Positions 27,001 through 34,876 of a DNA stretch of 64,000 nucleotides are shown in pieces (position 1 is the stretch's first letter; each line of letters starts with the position of its first letter). A program made the position numbers and the translations under genes. The DNA comes from Flavobacterium panici (GTDB lineage: Bacteria; Bacteroidota; Bacteroidia; Flavobacteriales; Flavobacteriaceae): contig NZ_CAIJDE010000060.1 in NCBI RefSeq assembly GCF_903819335.1, positions 1 through 64,000 on the forward strand, read 5' to 3'. The notes beneath the pieces were generated by a model, which searched no databases, was not told the origin of the DNA, and saw only the letters and a program-made list of their open reading frames with translations.

Positions 27001-27286
27001 CATGCCTTACTCACAAACAGATGCACAGCTGAGTTATAAATTCTTCAAGAAGAAAGACCTGCAGTTTAAATTCAGTATCAAAAACATGTTTGATACAGGC
27101 GTGCAAACCTACAACAATACAAACAGCTACAGTAAAATAGAAGATGTTCCTACAGGATCTAACCCAAGATCAAGATTTAGCCTTGGAGCAAATGCAACCA
27201 ATAAATATGACCCGGATATCGATCAGGTAGTTTTTAAATCATTTGCCGGAAGAACGATTAGTATTTCTTTAAACTATGATTTTTAA
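24044..27286 (+). CDS. TonB-dependent receptor with STN domain, no SusD partner
   Basis: Outer-membrane protein of 1080 residues: signal segment (about 10-31), STN domain (35-105, VSVDFKNSSPQKIIDNLKSQ), carboxypeptidase-regulatory-like domain (118-205, GKVVDNNGLSLPGANIKVVE), plug (IARTPDRDVVASLKRITGVT, then RSMGERWNQAVMDG) and barrel ending SLNYDF. The plug lacks the SusC-specific DAASAAIYGARA motif, and no SusD gene follows, so it belongs to the non-Sus class of transducing receptors. The genes after it (beta-helix lipoprotein, T9SS protein, lipoprotein, protease) are probable partners or targets. Confidence 0.94.
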   Translation: MNNDFSRHYFIAIWILLLGFFLGTNTIYSQTGTVSVDFKNSSPQKIIDNLKSQTPYQFVYQKDLDLSFPLVTLKKDNVTIDEVLNDLQTLTNLDFRRTDNNIAVKRNETVKKKRRGKIVGKVVDNNGLSLPGANIKVVETGFGAQSDIDGSYILELEAGEYTIEISVISFQTQKITHVKVEEGEDTPLVVSLKEDAQSLNEVIIVQNYKQATASVEGMLIQQKKAAQFSDGISAEQIARTPDRDVVASLKRITGVTTVNDKYVVVRSMGERWNQAVMDGIALPSTDAYQQNFSFDIIPTAMVESIVVSKSATPDMYANFAGGYVEVKTKDIPKENFTNFSISNSYNSKSTFKDRLTRQEGDYDYWGFDDGRRDYPTNHTTIDPPTSLATSGPFIDYSKQFTQDNFSTYKTYGAPGTTLQFGLGRVYKLKDNNKWGFVGSFIFKNTQETLEIEHTQRGSYQMNSEFTPEKDNSSYSTFTKYGFRNSGNNYNYNSTLGGMFNAAIQLDNHKITVRNTVMHIYNNQLTQISGWADGAYSILEILSGSILPTTSESNYPVYTTFIQNKVEGNHKFDKLEVNWYGAYGNVTKDTKDATFVAIGKGKVGDDIITNYSVDNNGNRFPFSRSYFTNDEVDYNWAVNFKYTFNFRESFTNDIKAGYFGTYKKATNQQESAKLITVGQPTAFATIYEPLSEFLDGSNYYYGGFGWQKYGIYGNKYVGDVKIHSPYLMLDDKIGQYVRLVWGVRAESYLYTQIESQSETPDGFSEAQGDDKVWQFLPSASLIISPTNKMNVRLGYNKSVLRPQFAERLSIPYYDPLRAAKIYNYTNGIVSSVANNYDLKLEWFPSGGEILSFGVYHKDIDNPIEAVGYLNPSGVRDIYNINSNKAKLWGVELEFYKNLSFLGEGDLLKHLFVYGNASVNDTKVTSYVNLDGTGGLYEANRPLYGQSPYTYNLGMDYVGDRFGFSLRHNAVGDQYILVGFDYSAEEIRMPYSQTDAQLSYKFFKKKDLQFKFSIKNMFDTGVQTYNNTNSYSKIEDVPTGSNPRSRFSLGANATNKYDPDIDQVVFKSFAGRTISISLNYDF

Positions 27287-27807
27287 AATTAGCTATTGTT
27301 AATACTAAATTCATAATCATAAGTATTTTCCTGCTGAATATTAAGAAAAAGTTAACAATAAAAAACACCCATGATATTCTGTTATTTCAAAAGCTAATAC
27401 TAATAAATAAAGAAGTTGGGTAAAAATAAAAACTCTTTTTGCTGAGAGTATTTAAAATGTTCTTCGAAAAATTTAAATAGATAAAAGAATGAAACCTGCA
27501 GATATACGGAATCTTCAATTTAAGCCAAAACAATAAAAGAAGACAAAGGCATTAGGTTTATCATATCCAAAGACATTTATCTTTTTGTGTATTTAAATTT
27601 TAAAGGGAATCGAAGTTGATCCTTTCATTGAAATGAAAAAATCCTAATAGTGAAAGATGGAAGTTAGGTAAGCTCCCCGGACGGTAAAACGGATGCGTTT
27701 GAAAAAACAAATTTACCAAAAACGAGAAAGACCTAAGGAAAGAAATTTTGCTGCTCTCTCCAAAGGCCTAGTTTAATAGCGGCAAATATAGCAATAATTA
27801 AATTATT
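27287..27807 (+). other. 520-bp gap, possible structured leader before the beta-helix lipoprotein
   Basis: No gene is supported. The stretch 27655-27775 is less AT-rich than its surroundings (for example GTAAGCTCCCCGGACGG and CTCTCCAAAGGCCTAG) and could fold as a 5' leader RNA. A small hairpin lies near 27632 (TTTCATTGAAATGAAA). I cannot match it to a known riboswitch. Confidence 0.35.
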
Positions 27808-29124
27808 ATGAAAAAATTTTTTATGTTCGCAATTGTAGCTCTACTTGTGAGTTCTTGCCAAAATGATGATTCTTCTGCTGATTCTTCTTTTTCTATGAAA
27901 GCTGCTGGGGCTGACTACAGCGGATATCCTGCAACAGTACAAACTGTAAGTGGAGATATTACAACTAACACAACTTGGACAAGTGACAAAGTTTGGGAAA
28001 TTAACGGAGTAGTTCGTGTAAAATCTGGAGCTACATTAACAATCCAGGCTGGTACTTACATTAAAGCAAAACCTCTTGCTGCTGGTGTTGCTACAGGAGT
28101 TCTTGTAATTACTAAAACTGGTAAAATTAATGCACAAGGAACTGTAAATGCTCCAATTATATTTACAAGTTACAATCTTTTAGATGGTAACGCTTCTACA
28201 AAAGGAGCTCCTGGAGATTTTGGTGGTCTTGTAATTTTAGGTGATGATCAGGTTAATAACGGATCAACTACTAATATTATCGAAGGATTAGGTGATCAGC
28301 CAAATGTTTCTGATTTCTATTATGGTGGATCTAATGCTTCTCACAATGCAGGAACAATTTCTTATGTTCGTGTTGAATTTGCTGGTAGAATCTTAGATGC
28401 TGCAACTGGTGTTGAAATCAATGGTGTAACTTTTGGTGGAGTTGGTGCTCTTACTACAGTTAACCACGTTCAGGTTTCTTACGGTAGAGACGATTCATTT
28501 GAATTTTTTGGAGGTAGAGTTAATGCTACTCATTTAGTTTCTTTTGCTCCGGATGATGATAACTTTGACTTCGATTTAGGATACACAGGATCAATCACAA
28601 AAGCAATTGCACTTGCTGATATTAATTCTACTCACAGTACAAGTGGTACTGCACCAAACTTGGTTCCAGATTCTAATGGTATCGAATTAGATAACAATGC
28701 TGGTGGAACTTCTACAACAATTATCACACGTCCTGTTATTTCTCAATTATCTATTATTGGTGTTAGTTCTGCAACAGCTGCTAACTCATACGAAAATGGA
28801 ATCCACGTACGTAGATTAGGGCAAATCAGCCTTACTGATGCTACTGTAACAGGATACAACAGAGGAATCAACTGGGAATCTCCTTCAGTATCAACTGGTT
28901 CTACTTGGTCTGCAATATCTATCCACGGATATGTTAATCCAGTATTGCCAACAACAGTTGCTTTAGGTTTTGGAAACGCTACATCTACTGTTGCTCCGGG
29001 AACTAAATGGTCATTAACTCAGCCATTCTTTAATGATGGAGCATTAGACTTTACAGGTGCTACAGGTGCATTCAAAACTGAAGCACTTTGGACAGCTACT
29101 TGGACTAAGTTTTCAAATTTCTAA
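27808..29124 (+). CDS. Surface lipoprotein with beta-helix-like repeats
   Basis: Protein of 438 residues with lipoprotein signal MKKFFMFAIVALLVSSC (Cys17) followed by acidic QNDDSSADSS, resembling the lipoprotein export signal for surface display in Flavobacteria. The body is rich in Gly, Thr, Ser and Asn with stacked short strands (VKSGATLTIQAGTYIKAKPL; ITKTGKINAQGTVNAPIIF), typical of right-handed parallel beta-helices. Codons are strongly biased to GCT, GTT, ACT and GGT, unlike the neighbours, which indicates very high expression. Its role is unknown. It follows the TonB receptor and may capture ligand or serve as an adhesin. A terminator-like hairpin directly after it would limit read-through. 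Confidence 0.85.
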   Translation: MKKFFMFAIVALLVSSCQNDDSSADSSFSMKAAGADYSGYPATVQTVSGDITTNTTWTSDKVWEINGVVRVKSGATLTIQAGTYIKAKPLAAGVATGVLVITKTGKINAQGTVNAPIIFTSYNLLDGNASTKGAPGDFGGLVILGDDQVNNGSTTNIIEGLGDQPNVSDFYYGGSNASHNAGTISYVRVEFAGRILDAATGVEINGVTFGGVGALTTVNHVQVSYGRDDSFEFFGGRVNATHLVSFAPDDDNFDFDLGYTGSITKAIALADINSTHSTSGTAPNLVPDSNGIELDNNAGGTSTTIITRPVISQLSIIGVSSATAANSYENGIHVRRLGQISLTDATVTGYNRGINWESPSVSTGSTWSAISIHGYVNPVLPTTVALGFGNATSTVAPGTKWSLTQPFFNDGALDFTGATGAFKTEALWTATWTKFSNF

Positions 29125-29151
29125 TTAGTTAGGTTAAGCAATATTTAATTC

Positions 29152-29182
29152 AGCATGGGCAGCATTTCTGTCCATGCTTTTT
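29152..29182 (+). terminator. Terminator-like hairpin after the lipoprotein gene
   Basis: AGCATGG (29152-29158) and CCATGCT (29172-29178) pair across a 13-nt loop and are followed by TTTT. It lies only 12 nt before the next ATG, so it could act as an attenuator between the highly expressed lipoprotein and the genes after it. Confidence 0.6.
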
Positions 29183-29193
29183 ACAAATAAAAT

Positions 29194-30042
29194 ATGAAAA
29201 AAATTATACTATTATTTTTATTACTAATGATTACAACTGTATCATCTGCCCAGTTTACAATTTGGGAAGATGATTTTGAGGATGGTGACGTTTCAGATTG
29301 GACTTTATTAGACAAAGATGGCAACAGTAGTAACTGGAGTGCCCGAAAAAACATTCAATTTGATGAAAGTACAGGTGGAATTAAAGATGGTAATTTTAAT
29401 GTATTAGGTACTTATAATATTGATTTAAATTCAGGTGCGCCGCTTGATATAATAGAACAAAACTGGGCTATGCTGCCAGCAATAGATTTATCGTATTACA
29501 GTGGAAAAATTGAATTAGATTTTACAGCACAAATGGCAATTTTCGGCGGAAGCAAAAATATTTTAGTGTACGGAGGAACATCTCCAGATCTAGCTTCAGC
29601 CACACTTTTAGGAACTATTTATATGGAAAGAATATCACAATTAGATCCGGAATTTAAAGATTATGTTTTAGATATTTCGCAGTTTGTAGGCAATCAAAAC
29701 GTTTACATTTCCTTATTAAATGAAAACAGCAATTTTGTTGGATACGAAGTTGAGAAAGTGTGGATCACTGCCGAAGCACTATTAGGTGTTGATGATTTCG
29801 ATAAAAATAATACAATTCGCCTTAAACAAAATCCTGTTGCCGAAAATTTAGAATTAGAAATAAGCGAACAATTTCTAAACGAAGATTTTGCAGCAAAAAT
29901 TTACAATTCCTCAGGATTATTAGTTAAAAGTAATGCAGATTTAAAAGAAAATATTTCAGTAGCAAATCTTCCGCAGGGAATCTATTTTCTGGTAATATCA
30001 AATAATACAACTTCCAAAAAAATAAAATTTATCAAAAAGTAA
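29194..30042 (+). CDS. T9SS cargo protein with type A sorting domain
   Basis: Protein of 282 residues: signal peptide MKKIILLFLLLMITTVSSA, a jelly-roll-like module (WEDDFEDGDVSDWTLLDKDG, resembling choice-of-anchor J domains) and a C-terminal type IX secretion sorting domain of about 75 residues (IRLKQNPVAENLELEISEQF, then NLPQGIYFLVISNNTTSKKI, ending KFIKK). It should be exported through the outer membrane by the type IX machinery and anchored or released. The catalytic function is unknown, and the short length suggests an adhesive or binding role. Confidence 0.9.
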   Translation: MKKIILLFLLLMITTVSSAQFTIWEDDFEDGDVSDWTLLDKDGNSSNWSARKNIQFDESTGGIKDGNFNVLGTYNIDLNSGAPLDIIEQNWAMLPAIDLSYYSGKIELDFTAQMAIFGGSKNILVYGGTSPDLASATLLGTIYMERISQLDPEFKDYVLDISQFVGNQNVYISLLNENSNFVGYEVEKVWITAEALLGVDDFDKNNTIRLKQNPVAENLELEISEQFLNEDFAAKIYNSSGLLVKSNADLKENISVANLPQGIYFLVISNNTTSKKIKFIKK

Positions 30043-30088
30043 ACAGATAATTATTTTCAGAAATAATTATTAAGACAAAATATAAAAT

Positions 30089-30871
30089 ATGAAAACTAAA
30101 ATTGTTCCAATACTTTTATTTTCAATTGTACTTCTCCTTTGCCAGGCATGCATTAATGAAGATATGGTTCCTTATTATGAAGAACAGCAGCCGGGAAAAG
30201 TGGTAATACATGGTTACAATGCACAAAAAGATTCTATACAAATAGCGGTAGATGGAAAAATCCTTACAGAAGGAAAGAAAAATGCTTACATAAAAAAAGT
30301 TGATAAAAATTACGAATTTGTATTTTATTCAAACAAAACAAAATTGGTTGAAATTACTAATAAAGTAAGCAATCAGCTTCTTTATTCTTACCAACTAACA
30401 ACTGCAAAACCTATTGATACTATTTCTTTTTATACCAAAGAAGATTTATGGATAAATAATGTTTTGGCAACGAAACCCGGTAAAATAACACAGACAGGAA
30501 ATGCCGGTTTCAAATTTATTTTCCCAACTCTTAATAAATATTCTGCCAGCGGTTATACCGGAAAACTAGACGGAATCATGCGCAAAGTAAACGGAGAAGT
30601 AGTAGGAGTAGTCAAAAACATTGGCAAAGATAACTTCAGCGATTTTATAGAATTTCCATCAAGTCTGCCTCCAATTATCAGAATGGAATTGGTTAAACAT
30701 AATACAACCGAATCTTATATAAGCGGCAGACAAGTTATTACAGTTATGCTGATGCTGCCAAACAAATCAGGATTAATCGTTTTGGATGAAAGAAAAGATG
30801 GAAATGGCAAATTTCAAAGTGTTGATGCAAGTTTAAATCTGGTAGATTTTTTTGATTTTACGGCTCATTAA
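30089..30871 (+). CDS. Predicted lipoprotein of unknown function
   Basis: Protein of 260 residues with lipoprotein signal ending LLLCQAC (Cys21) and acidic residues soon after (INEDMVPYYEE). The rest is beta-rich (VVIHGYNAQKDSIQIAVDGK), possibly tandem Ig-like modules. No family is recognised. It lies 46 nt after the T9SS gene and 24 nt before the S41 protease gene on the same strand, so it belongs to this operon. Confidence 0.8.
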   Translation: MKTKIVPILLFSIVLLLCQACINEDMVPYYEEQQPGKVVIHGYNAQKDSIQIAVDGKILTEGKKNAYIKKVDKNYEFVFYSNKTKLVEITNKVSNQLLYSYQLTTAKPIDTISFYTKEDLWINNVLATKPGKITQTGNAGFKFIFPTLNKYSASGYTGKLDGIMRKVNGEVVGVVKNIGKDNFSDFIEFPSSLPPIIRMELVKHNTTESYISGRQVITVMLMLPNKSGLIVLDERKDGNGKFQSVDASLNLVDFFDFTAH

Positions 30872-30895
30872 AATAATTAATTCTAAGATTATCCA

Positions 30896-32251
30896 ATGAA
30901 AAACTGTTTGCCTATTAAGCTGTTTTCTTTTTTCTTTTTTACCCTGTTTCTTATTTCGTGTGAAAACACAGATGAGCCAGTAACGTATGAAGAAAATACA
31001 AATGAATATGTAAACGACTGGATGTACAATCAAATGAAAAGATATTACTTATGGAATAATGCAATAAAAAGCCAAGGTAATTTAGCATTAGATCCAAAAG
31101 AATATTTTAAAACATTATTGCAGTCTGAAGATATTTATTCCTACGCGATACATCCTGAAAAACCCGAAACTTCACCTAAAAGCCTTAGAAGTAAATTCGG
31201 GTTTGACGTAAGTTTTATAGCCTTTGAAGGAAAATATTATGGCGTAATATTATATGTTTTAGAAGATTCTCCGGCAAAAAATAATGGTTTGCAAAGAGGA
31301 CAGCTTATAACTCATATTGAAGGAACAGAATTGAAATTGGATAACTACGATAATCTATATAATAGTATGCTTGCCGATACGCAGCTGGATTTAAAAGTCG
31401 TTTCGTATTCTGCTCAATCAGGTTTTTCTAATCCAAAAACAGTTTCTGTTTTGCAGGGTTTTACCTTTTTACAGCCCATTCCATATCAGGTAATCGAAAA
31501 TAATAATACTAAAATTGGTTATGTAAGCATTCCGCATTTTGATGTTGGACAAGCACAATTGTATTTGCAAATGTTTCAGGAATTAAAAAGCAAATCGATA
31601 ACAGAATTGGTTTTAGACTTAAGATATAATGGAGGAGGAGATGTTTCATCTGCGACAGCATTAAGTATAATTTTAGCATCCAATATTAAAGCAGACGATC
31701 TTTTTATAAAATTTGAAGGAAATCAAAACGGAGGAAATGTTGACCAGTCTTTTGCTACGGCTTTAAAAAGCAATGAATCTTCAGTAAGTTTTGATGCTTT
31801 ACGCAATGCACATCCTGGAATTAATAAAGTTTATATTTTATGCGGAAAAAGGACAGCATCGGCATCAGAACTTATTATAAATAATCTAAAACCCTATATG
31901 GAAGTTATTACAATTGGCGAAAAAACATTTGGCAAAGACGTAGCAGGATTTCCAATTGTAGACGATCGCAATCCGGATAAAAGAGGCTGGATATTGTATC
32001 CTTCTATATATAAATTATTTAATGCCAGACACGAAGGGAATTATTCAAAAGGAATAAACCCTGAAATAGTTTTAAATGAATTACAGCAGCCGGAAGTATT
32101 TGCTTTAGGAAACCGCTCTGAAACTTTATTGCAAGGAGCTTTAAATAGAATATCAGGAAATACAAACAAAATAAAAACAGAAACTGTACAATCATTGCCG
32201 CTCAGCAAAATAAGTACAGATATTGACCCGCTTTTGCAAATTATACCATGA
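30896..32251 (+). CDS. S41-family peptidase lipoprotein (C-terminal processing type)
   Basis: Protein of 451 residues. Lipoprotein signal with Cys23 (FLISC, then ENTDEP). An N-terminal helical segment (YVNDWMYNQMKRYYLWNNAI) is typical of Bacteroidota S41 proteins. A PDZ-like domain follows (VLEDSPAKNNGLQRGQLITH), then the catalytic core with LVLDLRYNGGGDV, the Ser motif KRTASASELIINNL and the Lys in TIGEKTFGKDV. Both dyad residues are present, so it is probably active, acting at the cell surface or periplasm on the neighbouring secreted proteins or their degradation products. Confidence 0.92.
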   Translation: MKNCLPIKLFSFFFFTLFLISCENTDEPVTYEENTNEYVNDWMYNQMKRYYLWNNAIKSQGNLALDPKEYFKTLLQSEDIYSYAIHPEKPETSPKSLRSKFGFDVSFIAFEGKYYGVILYVLEDSPAKNNGLQRGQLITHIEGTELKLDNYDNLYNSMLADTQLDLKVVSYSAQSGFSNPKTVSVLQGFTFLQPIPYQVIENNNTKIGYVSIPHFDVGQAQLYLQMFQELKSKSITELVLDLRYNGGGDVSSATALSIILASNIKADDLFIKFEGNQNGGNVDQSFATALKSNESSVSFDALRNAHPGINKVYILCGKRTASASELIINNLKPYMEVITIGEKTFGKDVAGFPIVDDRNPDKRGWILYPSIYKLFNARHEGNYSKGINPEIVLNELQQPEVFALGNRSETLLQGALNRISGNTNKIKTETVQSLPLSKISTDIDPLLQIIP

Positions 32252-32278
32252 AAATTATAAATACATTGATCGTTCGTT

Positions 32279-32551
32279 ATGCAGGGAATTGATAACATTG
32301 AACATCGAAAATTGCTGCAAATTTTTGAGAAATATAAAGATGAAGCTATTGCGGTACAAACAACATCAGAAGATGATCTTAAGATTTACCAAAACATGGA
32401 AGAACTCGATGTTTTGTACAATTGTTTTAAAATCTTATTGGCCGAATTACAAAAATGTACCAAAGATTATGAACTAAAGAAAAAATCAACCCGCAGCATT
32501 ATTCATAAAAGCTTAAGGAAAATGAAATCTGAAACAGAAAAGAAATCATAA
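32279..32551 (+). CDS. Small helical protein (90 aa), doubtful
   Basis: The sequence (MQGIDNIEHRKLLQIFEKYK onward) is highly charged and helical, ending in a Lys-rich tail. It starts 27 nt after the S41 protease stop on the same strand. An overlapping frame at 32223-32477 has a less protein-like composition. No family is recognised. Confidence 0.55.
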   Translation: MQGIDNIEHRKLLQIFEKYKDEAIAVQTTSEDDLKIYQNMEELDVLYNCFKILLAELQKCTKDYELKKKSTRSIIHKSLRKMKSETEKKS

Positions 32552-32577
32552 GAAGAAAATCTATATTTCAGGATTTA

Positions 32578-33174
32578 TTACAATTGATAGCCCTTCTTTT
32601 TTATCTGGCGAAAAGGAGTCCTAATTTTATTTCTTTTAAGCCTTATTTTCTTTATTTGGTAAAAACAATCATTTAGTAATGCCTTTATTTCCAAATAAGA
32701 ATTATGATGAAAAGAGCTGATATTGTATTTGAGTTTTTCGATATGGTTTCCTGCGTTTATTAAATCAGTTTCAAACGTTTTTAATAAACCAACTTCTATA
32801 TTTTTATTCTTTTTGTAATAATGAATACAGTTATGAAGATCCTGAATTTGTCCCGTAAAATCAAAAACGGCTTTTTTAGAAACGGCTCTGTGGTAGTAAT
32901 AAGAAAACTCTAGCGGATTAAATTCAATTACCTTATCAAAATCTTCAATGGCTTTATAATGATGTTCCAGTTTTTGAAAACAACTCGCCCTTAATTCATA
33001 AGCTTTCGAATCAAATTCATAATTGACAACATTATCTAAATGAATTATAGCTTCCTGAAAGTGGCTGGTGGAATAAAGCTGTTTTCCTTTCTCTAAATCC
33101 ACAAAATTTTTTTTAAGGTTTGATTTAAAAAATTTGTCCTTAAATGTTGTTTTTAAAGTCACGAACCATTTCAT
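32578..33174 (-). CDS. TPR-repeat protein
   Basis: Protein of 198 residues. TPR-like helical hairpins are visible at residues 25-95: FVDLEKGKQLYSTSHFQEAI, IHLDNVVNYEFDSKAYELRA and YKAIEDFDKVIEFNPLEFSY. These are followed by a charged helical region and a Lys/Arg-rich tail. There is no signal peptide. TPRs mediate protein-protein contacts, but the partner is unknown. It is convergent with the small gene at 32279 and divergent from the Crp/Fnr gene. Confidence 0.85.
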   Translation of the reverse strand: MKWFVTLKTTFKDKFFKSNLKKNFVDLEKGKQLYSTSHFQEAIIHLDNVVNYEFDSKAYELRASCFQKLEHHYKAIEDFDKVIEFNPLEFSYYYHRAVSKKAVFDFTGQIQDLHNCIHYYKKNKNIEVGLLKTFETDLINAGNHIEKLKYNISSFHHNSYLEIKALLNDCFYQIKKIRLKRNKIRTPFRQIKKKGYQL

Positions 33175-33347
33175 AATTTTAAATTTAGGAAGTTACAATA
33201 TTCAGCTGGCTAAATTTTGATGGGACGTTAAAGTTAATAAAAAATTAATACACAGCACATTATAAATTTTTATTTGTAGAAAATAATGGTTTGGTTTTTA
33301 CATTTTACAAAAATATTCTTTTTAAATTAGAGGCTTCAAAGCAAATA

Positions 33348-33944
33348 ATGATTATGAATTCGGCCAAAGAAATATTTCTAAAATCAGTAAAGGAAATTTG
33401 TCCTAATGTTACTGATGCTGAACTTTCTCAATTTGCTTTAAAAATTACTATTGAAGAATTCAACAAAAAAGACTTCTTTCTTCAATTCGGTAAAGTACAA
33501 AAATCAATAGGTTTTATAGCAAGCGGATTAGTGCGTTCCTCTTTTATAGACAACGATGGCAATGAAATTACCGTAGGTTTTTATGCCGAAGGTGAATATG
33601 CCACACATTATCCCGCTTTTATAACACAGCAGCCCAGTAAATATTCAATTCAGTGTTTAGAACCAGTAATTATGGTTTGTCTTTCGTATGAAAACATACA
33701 GTGGATTTATGAGCATTTACCGAGCTTTGAACGATACGGACGATTAGTTGCCGAAGAAATTTTAAAACGTCAGCAGACCCGTATCGAAAGCTTTATATTT
33801 CAAACCGCCGAGGAACGTTATCTCGATTTTATAAAGTGTCACTCAGAGCTATTTAACAGAATTTCAATTTCTCACCTATGCAGTTATCTGGGTATTGAAA
33901 GACAAACACTTACCAGAATTCGTCAAAAATTAGCGCACCAATAG
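33348..33944 (+). CDS. Crp/Fnr-family transcriptional regulator
   Basis: The start at 33348 (or 33354) is preferred over the open frame back to 33291 because cyclic-nucleotide-binding-like proteins of this type begin about 10 residues before the first helix (SAKEIFLKSVKEI). A cupin-type effector domain occupies residues 15-120 (FLQFGKVQKSIGFIASGLVR, VGFYAEGEYATHYPAF). The C-terminal HTH is short (ISHLCSYLGIERQTLTRIRQ). The cAMP-contact motif of E. coli Crp is not evident, so the ligand is uncertain. A palindrome just after the gene (33949-33964) in front of the downstream enzymes is a probable binding site. Confidence 0.92.
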   Translation: MIMNSAKEIFLKSVKEICPNVTDAELSQFALKITIEEFNKKDFFLQFGKVQKSIGFIASGLVRSSFIDNDGNEITVGFYAEGEYATHYPAFITQQPSKYSIQCLEPVIMVCLSYENIQWIYEHLPSFERYGRLVAEEILKRQQTRIESFIFQTAEERYLDFIKCHSELFNRISISHLCSYLGIERQTLTRIRQKLAHQ

Positions 33945-33948
33945 TTTT

Positions 33949-33964
33949 TGACACATTTGTGTCA
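33949..33964. promoter_or_regulatory. Putative Crp/Fnr-type operator
   Basis: TGACACATTTGTGTCA has 7-bp perfect arms around 2 bp, similar in form to Crp/Fnr sites. A -7-like box AATCTTTG lies at 33987-33994, putting the palindrome centre roughly 43 bp before the expected start of transcription, the usual position for activation by this family. Confidence 0.6.
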
Positions 33965-34019
33965 GGAAGTCCTTCGCATTATTTAAAATCTTTGCAGTGT
34001 CAAATTAAAATGATGCGCA

Positions 34020-34607
34020 ATGAAAACGAATATCTTATTAATACTTGGTCATCCTTCTCAAAACTCATTTTGTAATGCCTTACTTAATGCTTACAAAAAA
34101 GGAGTAGAGCGTACAGGAGCAATTTGTAAAACCATTTATATTTCTGAACTAGATTTTGATGTAAATCTTGCCGACGGATATAAAATAGGAAAAACAGTAC
34201 CGCTTGAAAAAGATCTAATTCAGGCTCAGGAACTCATTTCCTGGGCAGATCACATTGTATTGTCTTATCCTAACTGGTGGGGTTTTATGCCTGCCATTAC
34301 CAAAGGATTTATAGACAGAATCTTTATGCCTGATTTTGCATTCAAACATCACTCAGGAAAAATCTTCCCCGAAAAACTTTTAAAAGGAAAAAGCCTTAGG
34401 CTGTTAATTACGATGGACACTCCAAAATGGTGGTTCTATCTCATCTACCGTGCTTCTCAGTATCAAATCCTCAAAGACATCATATTTGGTTACGTAGGAT
34501 TCGATCCTATCAAATTCTCCACTTTTGGTTTTATGAGAAAATCAACAGAAGAACAGCGCCTTAAATGGCTGAAAAAAACAGAAAAATTAGGAACACAACT
34601 TATATAA
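34020..34607 (+). CDS. NAD(P)H:quinone oxidoreductase, flavodoxin-like fold
   Basis: Protein of 195 residues. The N-terminal nucleotide-flavin motif is ILGHPSQNSFCNALLNAY. The conserved WADHIVLSYPNWWGFMPAIT plus KGFIDRIFMPDFAF belong to the NQO/MdaB/KefF family of FAD- or FMN-dependent two-electron quinone reductases. It probably reduces quinones or other electrophiles in the cytoplasm. It heads the gene series controlled, by inference, by the Crp/Fnr protein upstream. Confidence 0.92.
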   Translation: MKTNILLILGHPSQNSFCNALLNAYKKGVERTGAICKTIYISELDFDVNLADGYKIGKTVPLEKDLIQAQELISWADHIVLSYPNWWGFMPAITKGFIDRIFMPDFAFKHHSGKIFPEKLLKGKSLRLLITMDTPKWWFYLIYRASQYQILKDIIFGYVGFDPIKFSTFGFMRKSTEEQRLKWLKKTEKLGTQLI

Positions 34608-34634
34608 AACAATCAATTAATAAAATTTAATATC

Positions 34635-34856
34635 ATGAGACATCTAGCAAACGAGCATACAACTGCTCACATTGACCCTAAAAAAGGTTTCAGAATTCAC
34701 TTATTAGTATTTGTATTATCAATTCCTGCCATTTGGACCATTTGGTTTTTAACAGACAGAACATATCTATGGCCGCTTTGGCAGACTGGTGCTTGGGCAG
34801 TAGGTTTATTATTTCATTATCTGGGCGTTTTCATCTTTAAAAATAGAAATAAATAA
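34635..34856 (+). CDS. Small 2TM-domain membrane protein
   Basis: Protein of 73 residues with two membrane helices (HLLVFVLSIPAIWTIWFLT and WQTGAWAVGLLFHYLGVFI) and short soluble ends, the layout of the Bacteroidota 2TM family often attached to histidine kinases or found alone. It lies 27 nt after the oxidoreductase and 20 nt before the monooxygenase-like gene. Its function is unknown. Confidence 0.85.
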   Translation: MRHLANEHTTAHIDPKKGFRIHLLVFVLSIPAIWTIWFLTDRTYLWPLWQTGAWAVGLLFHYLGVFIFKNRNK

Positions 34857-34876
34857 TCTTTAAAAATTTAGAAGTT

